DNA from: Achromobacter pestifer
GTDB lineage: Bacteria; Pseudomonadota; Gammaproteobacteria; Burkholderiales; Burkholderiaceae_B
Length of the DNA: 64,000 bases
Reading direction: 5' to 3'
Assembly (NCBI RefSeq): GCF_013267355.1
Contig: NZ_CP053985.1
Span: 5,828,001 to 5,892,000, forward strand
Numbering within the stretch: the first letter of the stretch is position 1; each line of letters starts with the position of its first letter. The translations under genes were made by a program, and so were the position numbers. This document shows, in pieces, positions 52,204 to 60,942 of this stretch. A model generated the notes under the pieces. That model had not been told where the DNA came from. It saw only the letters and a program-made list of their open reading frames with translations, and made no database searches.

Positions 52204-53390
52204 CACTGGCCTAGCAAGGAACCCAACATTTTGTCATAGAGGCTTATTCGTCCGAGGATATCCTGTTTAGTATTTCCGCGGCCGGTAAACGTCCCATCTT
52301 CATGCGCCGCGAACATCTGCTTGGTCGCTTCGATTACATCTGCCGAGCGCTTCCTTAGAGTGCCCCCTTCGTGCAACCGCGACGACAGGGCTACCATGAC
52401 CGCGTCATAAAAGGCTTTGTGCGGTTTGGGCTCCCACTTTTCATTGCCTGAGTTATAAGGTCGAAAGACCTTGTCCTGATAGATATCCTTTGCAAGATCT
52501 AATGTTTGATCATAAAGATCACGAAGAAAAGCCACGTCATCGTCCCCGAAGAAACTGGCCCTGCGCATATAGAGGTCTAGAAATCCCTGCATGCCATTGC
52601 GGTAATGGGATGCATGGCGCAACGCGAAAAAACGAAGCACGATCTCAGAATCGCCCATTTTTGCATACATCGGGTTATCCAAAAGCTCCGTGTTTGTTTC
52701 GATTTCATTGTCGACCCAACGCGGCAATCCCCATACGTCACGAAACTTATCCCATCGAGTAATTTCGTCTAGGAGATCGTTAAATTTACCGCGATATAGA
52801 GCGTTTCGAATTTCTTGCCGCTCTAACCTGATGCCACCTGTGTTCAATCTTTCGAATACCGTCTCGCGAAGGAAAGAAGCCTCCTCCTCGTTTTCGGTAG
52901 ACTCTTTCATCAACACAATTGACGTGATCGAGCGCCGATCAATACCAGCCTTGATCTTCTCGGGCAACGTCTTATAGCTGCGGCCGTTGAGCTCTGGCCA
53001 CATTTGAAGGCCCTTCAACTTGAAACTGTTGGAATAAAAATCTCTAATTGCAGTAATTCTTTGCTGGCCATCCATAACCTCATACGAATTGAAGTCTCTT
53101 TCATATAGAAAGACCGGTGGAACCGGTATGTTCATAATGAAAGACTCGATAAGCAAGCTCTGTTGCCTCGCATCCCATCTAGGACGTCTCTGGTAGAAAG
53201 GGCGCAAGTCCATGTAGCCAGGATCTTGAAGTTGATTGACAAATCCCGGCAGCTTCTCCCTATTCGTCTCTATGACGATGCGCCCCTCACCTCGTACGTA
53301 TCGCTCGTTGATAGCACGATCATCCAGGCGCTCTGGCTTGTCCTCATGATTGCCACTCCACATGTTTGACTCTGTTGGAGAGAGATTCAT
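52203..53390 (-). CDS. DUF262 domain protein (ParB-like nucleotide-binding)
   Basis: 395 residues. DUF262 landmarks: YMDLRPFYQRRPRWDARQQSLLIESFI (RPxYQR-x-xxW, ~60-80), IPVPPVFLYE, and the DGQQRITAI motif (D107-R111). Then ERLNTGGIRLERQEIRNALY (~170-190), typical of the group. The C-terminal DUF1524 HNH nuclease of GmrSD/BrxU is not seen, so the partner HEPN protein may supply the effector. DUF262 proteins bind NTPs and recognise modified DNA or phage features. First gene of a two-gene operon. Confidence 0.85.
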   Translation of the reverse strand: MNLSPTESNMWSGNHEDKPERLDDRAINERYVRGEGRIVIETNREKLPGFVNQLQDPGYMDLRPFYQRRPRWDARQQSLLIESFIMNIPVPPVFLYERDFNSYEVMDGQQRITAIRDFYSNSFKLKGLQMWPELNGRSYKTLPEKIKAGIDRRSITSIVLMKESTENEEEASFLRETVFERLNTGGIRLERQEIRNALYRGKFNDLLDEITRWDKFRDVWGLPRWVDNEIETNTELLDNPMYAKMGDSEIVLRFFALRHASHYRNGMQGFLDLYMRRASFFGDDDVAFLRDLYDQTLDLAKDIYQDKVFRPYNSGNEKWEPKPHKAFYDAVMVALSSRLHEGGTLRKRSADVIEATKQMFAAHEDGTFTGRGNTKQDILGRISLYDKMLGSLLGQ

Positions 53391-53792
53391 AGCAAAATCC
53401 TTTCAATAATCGTCGGCGCAGCGAGCGATGAGCGGCGGCGTTCAACTCCACCTGATGCGTCACATCATAACGCGGCTTTGGTTACGCCTAGTGTCCGTTT
53501 CGCCTTGGGGGCAGTCGCTGCGCCCTTTCCGTGCCGGTGGACGACTGCGGGTCGACTGCAGCCTATGGGGCGTGGTGACAGCGTCCGATTAGCGCTTCCG
53601 CGACTGTCTCTTCAGGGTCGGAATCGGTCGGTCAACAATGACGGCTGCCGGCTACGAATGGTCATTCGGAAGACATCGCGGAAACCGGTCATTCGCCTAT
53701 ATTGACCTGCACAGCCAAGAGCCGCTAGGATTGCAGGCATGACTATTAGCTCCAAATCCCTCTTTTCGCTGGTCCGCGCATGTTGTCAGAAC

Positions 53793-53816
53793 ATGCCGGG
53801 GGGAAACTGCGTCTAG
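53793..53816 (+). other. possible Cys-containing leader peptide
   Basis: ATG CCG GGG GGA AAC TGC GTC TAG encodes MPGGNCV just upstream of the cysS terminator hairpin. A Cys codon before an attenuator in front of cysteinyl-tRNA synthetase would fit leader-peptide control, but no good ribosome site is seen and so short a frame can arise by chance. Confidence 0.25.
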
Positions 53817-53847
53817 CAATAGCTACACGTTGAATCAATCGCCTCTG

Positions 53848-53877
53848 GCCGCCCGTTGCAAAACCGGCGGCTTTTTT
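53848..53877 (+). terminator. terminator/attenuator hairpin before cysS
   Basis: GCCGCC (53848-53853) pairs with GGCGGC (53866-53871), followed by six T. It lies only 35 bases before the cysS start codon and on its strand. Because no gene ends just upstream on the plus strand, it looks more like an attenuator of cysS than an ordinary terminator. An upstream GCCGG (53795-53799) could pair with CCGGC as an alternative fold. Confidence 0.7.
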
Positions 53878-53911
53878 GTTTTGCCTGCGCCTTTCGATAC
53901 GGAGAGAGTTG

Positions 53912-55315
53912 ATGCCACTTGCGTTGTATGACACCTGGTCGCGTACCGTGCGCTCGTTCACGCCAATCCACGCTGGCCATGTCGGCATGTATTGCTGCGG
54001 ACCCACCGTCTACGACCATGCGCATATTGGCAATCTAAGAACGTATGTGTTTGAAGACATTCTGCGCCGGGTACTCGTTCGGAACGGCTATGAGGTCCGT
54101 CACGTCGTTAATATCACCGACGTCGGTCATCTGACTTCGGATGCGGACGAAGGCGAAGACAAGATGGAAAAAGGTAGCAGACGGACCGGGGAGTCCGCAT
54201 ATGCCATTGCTCAGCGCTACACCGAGGCCTTCGTCGCGGATTGGCATGCCCTCAACTTGCTGGAGCCGACGGTATGGTGCCGCGCGACCGATCACATCGC
54301 CGAACAGATCGCGTTTATCGGCGAGTTGGACCGGTCCGGCTACGTGTACAGGACCAACGACGGTCTCTATTTCGACACAAGCAAACAGGATGACTACGGC
54401 TTTCTGGCCCGGCTCGACCGTGCCGGCCTGCAGGCGGGCAAGCGCGTAGCACTTGGCGCGAAGCAGAACATCACGGATTTTGCGCTATGGAAGTTCAGTC
54501 CGGAGGGCGTAGCGCGGCAGATGGAATGGGATAGCCCATGGGGGCGTGGATTTCCGGGCTGGCATATTGAGTGCTCGGCCATGTCGGCGAAACACCTCGG
54601 CATCTGGTTCGACATCCACTGTGGCGGAGAAGACCATATCGCCGTGCATCACAGCAACGAAATTGCGCAAACACAAGCGGCCCACGGCACTCGTCTTGCG
54701 AACTTCTGGATACACGGACATTTTCTAACACTCAATGCCGACAGCAAAATGTCGAAGTCGAGTGGGGATTTTGTTCGCTTGCAGACCTTGCGCAGTCGGA
54801 ACATCGATCCGCTTGCCTACCGTTACCTGTGCATGACAGCTCATTACCGGAGCAAGCTGCATTTCAGTTGGGTGTCTCTTGGTGCCGCGCAGACAGCCTT
54901 GAACCGGCTGCGGCATCTCTATTCCGGTTGGTCGGACGGTGGCCGCATCGATCCGGATTTCGCCGCGCGCTTCAATGCCGAATTGAATGATGACCTGAAT
55001 CTGCCGCGGGCATTGGCCGTGCTATGGGAACTCGTCAAGAGCGAGCTCCCACCTGCGACCTTGAAAGCGACTGTGGACAGCTTTGATCTTGTACTGGGCC
55101 TCGGGTTACGCGATTGGAACCCAGTTGCGTCTGATATTCCGGAAAGTATCCGGGTGCTGCTCGGTGAACGCGCTCAAGCCCGAGAGGCAAAGAACTGGGA
55201 TAAAGCCGATGAGATACGGAAGATGTTAAACACCCGAGGCTGGAGAGTCGAGGATGGCAACGACGGGCAACGCCTGACTGAAATCGCCACGCCCCTCACA
55301 GATATCGGAAGCTAG
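53912..55315 (+). CDS. cysS: cysteinyl-tRNA synthetase
   Basis: 467 residues, normal length. HIGH-type motif HAHIGN (~36-41) after MYCCGPTVYD with the zinc Cys residues, HxxC and WHIECSAMSAKHLG (~205), KMSKS-type SKMSKSSGDF (~275), and the C-terminal anticodon-binding helices ending RKMLNTRGWRVEDG. It charges tRNA-Cys with cysteine. Its base composition is nearer 57% GC than the chromosomal two-thirds, and it sits in an island beside an integrase, so it may be a second, acquired cysS; the housekeeping copy would be elsewhere. Start MPLALYDTW has GGAGAGAG upstream. Confidence 0.93.
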   Translation: MPLALYDTWSRTVRSFTPIHAGHVGMYCCGPTVYDHAHIGNLRTYVFEDILRRVLVRNGYEVRHVVNITDVGHLTSDADEGEDKMEKGSRRTGESAYAIAQRYTEAFVADWHALNLLEPTVWCRATDHIAEQIAFIGELDRSGYVYRTNDGLYFDTSKQDDYGFLARLDRAGLQAGKRVALGAKQNITDFALWKFSPEGVARQMEWDSPWGRGFPGWHIECSAMSAKHLGIWFDIHCGGEDHIAVHHSNEIAQTQAAHGTRLANFWIHGHFLTLNADSKMSKSSGDFVRLQTLRSRNIDPLAYRYLCMTAHYRSKLHFSWVSLGAAQTALNRLRHLYSGWSDGGRIDPDFAARFNAELNDDLNLPRALAVLWELVKSELPPATLKATVDSFDLVLGLGLRDWNPVASDIPESIRVLLGERAQAREAKNWDKADEIRKMLNTRGWRVEDGNDGQRLTEIATPLTDIGS

Positions 55316-55474
55316 TGATAACTGCATGGGCGCCGTAAAAAGGTGTCAGACGACAATTCTCATCGAGGTTCGGCAGCAGCCGTCGAAATCAAGAAAGACC
55401 AAGAGAGCGCAAGAGGTCGCGGGGGCGATCATCCGACGATCGGAGCGGAAACCGATCACCCCCGGCGAGGGCGT

Positions 55475-55843
55475 TCAGGCGGTCAGGAAGCGCAAGACTT
55501 CGGCCCAATCGTTAGTCGACAAGGCGACGTCCTCGTAGTCGCCAGCTTCCTCGTCGTAGCGCGAAACGCAGAAGCGCTGGCTCCTGCCGGATTCGCGGTC
55601 GGCATAGTTGGCGTAGTCGACATACACTTTCAAGCCGCGCGCCTCGTTCTCGAATGAAGGAGCTGCATCGATGTAGCTCGATGTGTCGAAATACCCTTCG
55701 GGTAGGGGCGGCAGGGTTGCTATGTCGAAGTCGGGAAATTCGCGGCGCAGTCGTTCAAGGTTCATAAAGGAAGCATATGGAGGATCGAAGCCTGGCATTT
55801 TACGTTGCTCAGTGTCAGTCGCCACGATGCCTCCCGAAAGCAT
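55475..55843 (-). CDS. hypothetical protein
   Basis: 122 residues. Acidic with the core PDFDIATLPPLPEGYFDTSSYIDAAPSFENEARGLKVYVDYAN and the end DYEDVALSTNDWAEVLRFL. Asp/Tyr-rich and soluble. Start is uncertain: ATG at 55843, or in-frame ATGs at 55798 and 55765. Unique small protein of this type are common on plasmids and islands. Function unknown. It is convergent with cysS. Confidence 0.6.
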   Translation of the reverse strand: MLSGGIVATDTEQRKMPGFDPPYASFMNLERLRREFPDFDIATLPPLPEGYFDTSSYIDAAPSFENEARGLKVYVDYANYADRESGRSQRFCVSRYDEEAGDYEDVALSTNDWAEVLRFLTA

Positions 55844-55879
55844 AACCTCTGGCCGGCTTTGCGCCGGCCAGGCCTGCGA

Positions 55880-56266
55880 TCAACCGCAGCGAATCGCAGT
55901 CATAACGTCCTTATCATCCACGATCAAATTCAAGCGCGTAGCGTTGTACTCCATCGTGACCAATTGCCCCGGACGCAGCATGCGTGCGGTGCTGCTCCCG
56001 CTGCGGCTGCGCAGGTCTTCCATGACGGACGGGGTGGCCTTTTGGCCGATTTGGGATTGCAGGGCAGCGGCGTCGCAGGTTTTGCCGCCGCCCATGGACG
56101 ACGACGAGCCGTAGGACGACCCGCCATAGCTGGTTCCGGCGTCAGCAGTAGACGAGGGGCTTGAGGAGCTGGAGGCTGTTGGCGCGCTGGGTGAGCGCGG
56201 GGCGCCGGTGTTGGCGCACGCGGTCAGGCTGGCGACCAGCAGGAAAGGGATCAGCTTTCGGATCAT
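55880..56266 (-). CDS. I78 family peptidase inhibitor lipoprotein
   Basis: 128 residues. Lipoprotein signal MIRKLIPFLLVASLTAC (lipobox S-L-T-A-C), a Ser/Gly-rich linker, then the I78 inhibitor domain (~65-128): CDAAALQSQIGQKATPSV and the diagnostic YNATRLNLIVDDKDVMTAIRCG. The family inhibits serine proteases in the periplasm. The ATG has GGAG at a normal distance. It lies at the right edge of the island region and is chromosomal in composition. Confidence 0.9.
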   Translation of the reverse strand: MIRKLIPFLLVASLTACANTGAPRSPSAPTASSSSSPSSTADAGTSYGGSSYGSSSSMGGGKTCDAAALQSQIGQKATPSVMEDLRSRSGSSTARMLRPGQLVTMEYNATRLNLIVDDKDVMTAIRCG

Positions 56267-56424
56267 GTAACGCTCCTTACAACAACACGTCTGAAAAAAG
56301 CCATGATAGACCAGCGCGGGCGCGCTGTGACCTGGGCCTGGCAGGGCCGCAAGCGGCATTCCTTACCTTGGCTTCGATGATCCAAATTTTGCATTGACAC
56401 TAAAGTTTCATGAGAATATATTTC

Positions 56425-56440
56425 TGAAACTATAGTTTCA
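56425..56440. promoter_or_regulatory. palindromic RpiR operator
   Basis: TGAAACTATAGTTTCA, a perfect 16 bp palindrome, 14 bases before the RpiR start. A half-site AGTTTCA recurs 30 bases upstream at 56404-56410. The TGAAA-TTTCA form is typical of RpiR/MurR binding sites, so autoregulation of the regulator and the operon is likely. Confidence 0.75.
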
Positions 56441-56454
56441 TAGGCGGGATCATC

Positions 56455-57303
56455 ATGACTTCGGTGTTGCAGGAGCGCATCCTCGCGCTGCAGGACAGCT
56501 TCACGGACAGCGAGCAGCGGTTGGCCAGCGTGACCCTGGAGTGCCTGGGCAATATCGCGGCCTATTCGGGGGCTGAGCTGGCGCAGAAGGCGGGCGTGTC
56601 CAAGGCGACGGCGGGGCGGTTCTTCCGGCGTCTGGGCTACGAGAACTTCAACGAAGTGCGGGCGCAGGCGCGCGATGAGGCCGATCGTGGGTCGCCGCTG
56701 TACGAGATGGCGGGCGTGCGTCCGCCGGACGCGACGGGCGATGCGCTGGCGGAGCATCTGGCCACCGACTTGCAGAATCTGGCGCAGACTTTCGAGCGCC
56801 TGGATAGCCGCGACGTGGAACGAGCCATCGAGCTGTTCGCCGGTGCGCGCCGCATCTGCATTGCGGGCTTTCGCAATGGGCGGGTGCTGGCGCAGTACGC
56901 CTGGGCTTTGCTGACGCAGCTGCGCGACGGCGTTGCGCTGGTGCCGGGCGCGGGTTTGAACCTGGCCGAGGATCTGGCGGATCTGGGGCCTGACGACGTG
57001 TTGCTGGTGATGGATTTCCGGCGTCGCGTCACGCTGCTCAAGCCCATCGTCGAACATGCGAACCGGGTGGGCGCGAAGGTCGTGGTGCTGACCGATCCCA
57101 CCGCCACCGAATTGCCCGCGCGCTCGGACTTGGTGCTGCGCTGCGTGAACAGCGGCGCGGCCGTGTTCGATTCCTACGTCGCGGCCACCAGCGTCATCAA
57201 TCATCTGTGCTCGGCCCTGGCCCGGAAACTCGGGGCGGCCGCGCGCGAACGTCTGCAGAACATAGAACGCCTGCACGAACACTACGGCGACTTGCATCGC
57301 TGA
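56455..57303 (+). CDS. MurR/RpiR family transcriptional regulator
   Basis: 282 residues. An N-terminal HTH_6 (~1-75) with GAELAQKAGVSKATAGRFFRRLG, then a SIS sugar-phosphate-like binding domain (~125-260) with ICIAGFRNGRVLAQYAW and VVVLTDPTATELPARSDLVL. RpiR proteins with a SIS domain often sense phosphorylated or amino compounds. It heads the diaminopropionate operon, 19 bases before dpaL, with a perfect palindrome in its promoter. Confidence 0.93.
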   Translation: MTSVLQERILALQDSFTDSEQRLASVTLECLGNIAAYSGAELAQKAGVSKATAGRFFRRLGYENFNEVRAQARDEADRGSPLYEMAGVRPPDATGDALAEHLATDLQNLAQTFERLDSRDVERAIELFAGARRICIAGFRNGRVLAQYAWALLTQLRDGVALVPGAGLNLAEDLADLGPDDVLLVMDFRRRVTLLKPIVEHANRVGAKVVVLTDPTATELPARSDLVLRCVNSGAAVFDSYVAATSVINHLCSALARKLGAAARERLQNIERLHEHYGDLHR

Positions 57304-57322
57304 ATTCCAAGAGGAGACTGAC

Positions 57323-58570
57323 TTGAACCATCCCATTCCGAACATCCGGCTGCAGTACGCGCCCAATCCGGCCTTCGAACCCGCCGCGTCTTATGGCCAA
57401 CGGCAGCTGGACGTGCTGGGCGGCCAGGCCTATGCGCAGGCCGAGGCGCAGATCCGCCGCTGGCCGGGCTATCAGCCTACGCCGCTGCGCGACCTGTCGG
57501 GCCTGGCGCGCGCCGTGGGCGTGGCGGGCATCCGGTACAAGGACGAGGGCGGCCGTTTCGGGCTGGGCAGCTTCAAGGCCCTGGGCGGCGCGTACGCGGT
57601 CAGCCGGCAGTTGCTGCGGGAGCTGGCGGCGCGGTTGGGGCGCGACGATCTGTCTGTGGATGATTTGCTGTCCGGCCGCTACCGGGAGCTGACGCAGGCC
57701 ATGACGGTGACCTGCGCGACGGACGGCAACCACGGCCGTTCGGTGGCCTGGGGCGCGCAGCGCTTCGGTTGCCAATGCGTGATCTACATCCACGCGACGG
57801 TCAGCGAAGGGCGCAAGCGAGCGATCGAGCAATACGGCGCGCAGGTCGTACGTACGCCGGGGAACTACGACGACTCGGTGCGCCAGGCGGCGCAAGACGC
57901 GGCGCGGCTTGGGCGTTATGTGGTCTCGGATACGTCTTATCCTGGCTATATGGAGGTGCCCAAGGACGTGATGCAGGGGTACGCCGTGATGGCCGACGAG
58001 GCATTGCGCCAGCTGCGCGAGGCGGGCGATGGCGAGTTGCCGACGCACGTGTTCCTGCAAGGCGGCGTGGGCGGGCTGGCTGCCGCGGTCTGCGCGCATT
58101 TCTGGGAGCAGTTGGGCGAGCGCCGTCCGCGCTTCATCGTGGTGGAGCCGGACAAGGCGGCCTGCCTGTACGAGAGCGCCCGCGCCGGCAAGCCGGTGGC
58201 GGTGCATGGCGATCTGGATACCGTGATGGCCGGGTTGGCCTGCGGGGAAGTGTCGCTGCTGGCGTGGGAGGTGCTGCATCCCGGCGCGCAGGCTTTCCTG
58301 ACGGTTGACGACGAGGCCGCGCTGGAGACGGTGCGTTTGCTGGCAAGCGGCAAGTATGGCGATGCGCCCATCGTCGCGGGCGAATCGGCCGTGGCGGGGC
58401 TGACCGGTTGCCTGGCGGCGCTGGCCGATCCGGCGGTGCGCGATGCGCTGGGCCTGGATGCCGACAGCCGCGTGCTGGTGTTCGGCAGCGAAGGGGCGAC
58501 CGATCCGGAACTGTATCAACGCATCGTCGGCAAGAGCGCCGCCGAGGTCGAAGCCGAGGCCGTGGCATGA
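57323..58570 (+). CDS. dpaL: diaminopropionate ammonia-lyase
   Basis: 415 residues from a TTG start that follows GAGGAG by six bases; no ATG in frame fits better. It matches the fold-type II PLP enzyme DpaL/YgeX: PLP lysine K85 in GLGSFKALGGAY, TCATDGNHGRSVAWGAQRFG, VSDTSYPGYMEVPKDVMQGY and GGVGGLAAAV. DpaL splits D- or L-2,3-diaminopropionate into pyruvate and two ammonia. The stop overlaps the next gene by four bases (ATGA), so it is translationally coupled to the amidohydrolase. Confidence 0.93.
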   Translation: MNHPIPNIRLQYAPNPAFEPAASYGQRQLDVLGGQAYAQAEAQIRRWPGYQPTPLRDLSGLARAVGVAGIRYKDEGGRFGLGSFKALGGAYAVSRQLLRELAARLGRDDLSVDDLLSGRYRELTQAMTVTCATDGNHGRSVAWGAQRFGCQCVIYIHATVSEGRKRAIEQYGAQVVRTPGNYDDSVRQAAQDAARLGRYVVSDTSYPGYMEVPKDVMQGYAVMADEALRQLREAGDGELPTHVFLQGGVGGLAAAVCAHFWEQLGERRPRFIVVEPDKAACLYESARAGKPVAVHGDLDTVMAGLACGEVSLLAWEVLHPGAQAFLTVDDEAALETVRLLASGKYGDAPIVAGESAVAGLTGCLAALADPAVRDALGLDADSRVLVFGSEGATDPELYQRIVGKSAAEVEAEAVA

Positions 58571-59823
58571 CTGGCGCCACGCTTGAGGCCGGCCGTGAGG
58601 CCGTGCGGATGGACGGCGCCCGGCTGTTGCGCCGCATCGCCGACCTGGCGCAGGTCGGCGCCATCGAGGGTGGCGGCGTTTGCCGCCTGGCGCTGACCGA
58701 CGCGGACCGGCAGGGACGCGATCTGGTGGTGCAATGGATGCGCGAACTGGGCCTGGCCGTGACGGTGGACGGCATCGGCAATGTGGTCGGCTTGCGGGCT
58801 GGGCGCAAGGCCGGTCCGCCCGTGATGACGGGTTCGCACATCGACACGGTGCGCACCGGTGGCCGCTATGACGGCAACCTGGGGGTACTGGCTGGGCTGG
58901 AAGTGATCGCGGCATTGAATGACGCAGGCGTGGTCACCGAGAGACCGATAGCGGTGGCGTTCTTCACCAACGAGGAAGGCGCGCGCTTTGCGCCGGACAT
59001 GATGGGCAGCCTGGTGTTTCAAGGCGATCTGTCACTGGCGGATGCGCTGGCCACGGTCGGCATAGACGGCACCTCGGTGGGCGAGGACCTGGCCCGCATC
59101 GGCTATGCCGGGACCGCCCCGGTTGGCAATAACGAGGTGCATGCCTTCGTCGAATTGCACGTGGAACAGGGGCCGGTGCTGGAGCACGAGGACTACACCA
59201 TCGGCGCGGTGACCGGCGTGCAGGGCATCCACTGGATCGAGTTCACCGTGCGCGGCGTGTCCAACCATGCCGGCACCACGCCGATGGCATTGCGCCACGA
59301 CGCCGGCATCGTGGCGGCGCGCATCGCGTGCTTTGCCCGGGATTTGACCGTCGAGTTGGGGGCGGGCCAGCTGGCGACTGTGGGGCAGGTGAATCTGTTT
59401 CCCAACCTGATCAACGTCATTCCCAACCGCGCGACCTTCACGCTGGACCTGCGCAACACCGACGGCGCGGCCTTGCAGGAGGCGATTGCACGCTGCATGG
59501 CGTACGCGGCGCAGGCTGCGGCGGCTGAAGGCGTGGAACTGAGCCATCGGGTACTGGCCGATTTTGCGCCGGTGGCGTTTGACGAGGCCATCGTCGGCCG
59601 GGTCGAGGAAATCGCCCGCAGCCGCGGACACCGCGTGCGGCGGCTGCCCAGCGGCGCCGGACACGATGCCCAGATGCTGGCGCGCATGTGCCCGACGGGC
59701 ATGGTGTTCGTGCCCAGCGTGGGCGGGCTGTCGCACAACGTCGCCGAATTCACGCATGACCAAGATATCGAGGCGGGCGCCGGCGTGTTGCTGGAACTGA
59801 TGCTCGAACTCGCAGAACAATGA
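58567..59823 (+). CDS. M20 family allantoate/N-carbamoyl-L-amino acid amidohydrolase
   Basis: 418 residues. Metal-binding GSHIDTV and GGRYDGNLGVLAG (~83-105), NEEGARF (~137), ELHVEQGP (~198) and the C-terminal GHDAQMLARM (~360) are diagnostic of the AllC/hydantoinase (HyuC) subfamily, which hydrolyses ureido groups or N-carbamoyl amino acids using two metals. It begins within dpaL's stop and lies 18 bases from the nitrilase. It probably removes a carbamoyl group from the substrate that feeds DpaL (inference). Confidence 0.9.
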   Translation: MTGATLEAGREAVRMDGARLLRRIADLAQVGAIEGGGVCRLALTDADRQGRDLVVQWMRELGLAVTVDGIGNVVGLRAGRKAGPPVMTGSHIDTVRTGGRYDGNLGVLAGLEVIAALNDAGVVTERPIAVAFFTNEEGARFAPDMMGSLVFQGDLSLADALATVGIDGTSVGEDLARIGYAGTAPVGNNEVHAFVELHVEQGPVLEHEDYTIGAVTGVQGIHWIEFTVRGVSNHAGTTPMALRHDAGIVAARIACFARDLTVELGAGQLATVGQVNLFPNLINVIPNRATFTLDLRNTDGAALQEAIARCMAYAAQAAAAEGVELSHRVLADFAPVAFDEAIVGRVEEIARSRGHRVRRLPSGAGHDAQMLARMCPTGMVFVPSVGGLSHNVAEFTHDQDIEAGAGVLLELMLELAEQ

Positions 59824-59841
59824 AACCGTAGGAGACTGAAC

Positions 59842-60795
59842 ATGTCACGCATCATCAATGTCGCGGCCGCGCAGCTTGGGCCGATCCAGCGCAGCGACAC
59901 GCGTCGCGACGTCGTCGAGCGCCTGCTCGCGCATCTGCGCCAGGCCCATGCCATGGGCTGCCAGCTGGTGGTATTTCCGGAGCTGGCGCTGACGACTTTC
60001 TTCCCGCGCTGGTACATGGAAGATCCGGCCGAGATCGACGCGTTCTATGAAAGCGAGATGCCCGGTCCGGAAACCCGGGTGCTGTTCGAGACCGCGCGCA
60101 AGCTGGGCATCGGTTTTTACCTGGGCTATGCGGAACTGGCGGTGGAGCAGGGCGTCAAGCGCCGCTTCAACACGTCGATCCTGGTGAACCAGAACGGCGA
60201 AATCATCGGCAAGTACCGCAAGGTGCACCTGCCTGGGCACGCCGAGAACGAGCCCTGGCGCGCTTTCCAGCATCTGGAGAAGCACTACTTCGAGCCGGGC
60301 GAATCGTTCGATGTCTGGCGCGGCTTTGGCGGCGTAATGGGTATGGCGCTGTGCAATGACCGCCGCTGGTCCGAGACCTATCGCGTGATGGGGTTGCAAG
60401 GGGCCGAAATGATCCTGCTCGGCTACAACACGCCAGTGCACAACCCGCCGGCGCCCGAGCATGACGACCTGTCCATGTTCCACAATCATCTGGTGATGCA
60501 GGCCGGCGCCTATCAGAACGGCACCTGGGTGGTGGGCGTGGCCAAAGCCGGCAAGGAAGAGGGCTGCGAGATGATAGGCGGCAGCTGCATCATCGCGCCG
60601 TCGGGCGAGATCGTGGCCGCCTGCTCGACCAAGGGCGATGAGCTGGCGATCGCGCGCTGCGACCTGGACCTGTGCCTGTCGTACAAGAACACCACGTTCA
60701 ATTTCGAGCGGCACCGGCGTCCCGAGGCTTACGGCCTGATCACGGAACGCAGAGGCGCGGTGGAACCTGCGCCGGAGGCGGCGATCACCGCCTGA
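59842..60795 (+). CDS. N-carbamoyl-D-amino acid hydrolase-like nitrilase family protein
   Basis: 317 residues. The catalytic triad is E47 (FPELALTT), K127 (KYRKVHLPG) and C171 (MALCNDRRW), matching D-N-carbamoylase spacing, and downstream motifs EPWRAFQHLEKHYFEPG and LGYNTPVHNPPAPEHD follow the Agrobacterium enzyme closely. It hydrolyses N-carbamoyl-D-amino acids to the free D-amino acid with CO2 and NH3. It lies in the DpaL operon, so one could expect an N-carbamoyl substrate; exact substrate unknown. Confidence 0.9.
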   Translation: MSRIINVAAAQLGPIQRSDTRRDVVERLLAHLRQAHAMGCQLVVFPELALTTFFPRWYMEDPAEIDAFYESEMPGPETRVLFETARKLGIGFYLGYAELAVEQGVKRRFNTSILVNQNGEIIGKYRKVHLPGHAENEPWRAFQHLEKHYFEPGESFDVWRGFGGVMGMALCNDRRWSETYRVMGLQGAEMILLGYNTPVHNPPAPEHDDLSMFHNHLVMQAGAYQNGTWVVGVAKAGKEEGCEMIGGSCIIAPSGEIVAACSTKGDELAIARCDLDLCLSYKNTTFNFERHRRPEAYGLITERRGAVEPAPEAAITA

Positions 60796-60942
60796 CCTGC
60801 GGCGCGGCCAGCGCGGCCGGCCGTTAGGCTGGCCGCATAACCGGCCCGGACGTTCCCTTCCCATAAAAAACAGCATGCGGGCGCCCCGAGCGCCTGCAGG
60901 GGAGCGTTCGGCCTAAAAAAATACAGACCCCAAGGTGAAAAT

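Larger units (their letters stand above)
53391..53911. other. intergenic region between DUF262 operon and cysS
   Basis: About 520 bases. The first part should hold the DUF262 promoter. The middle (53500-53700) has fragments of repeated-looking GGTCGG/CATTCG sequence common at island edges, with no gene seen. The last 150 bases lead into cysS and contain a Cys-codon mini-frame and a terminator hairpin (listed separately). Confidence 0.5.

Noticed and set aside
55326-55538. rightward 70-codon frame after cysS
   Set aside because: Lys/Arg-rich shadow overlapping the better leftward gene at 55475-55843.
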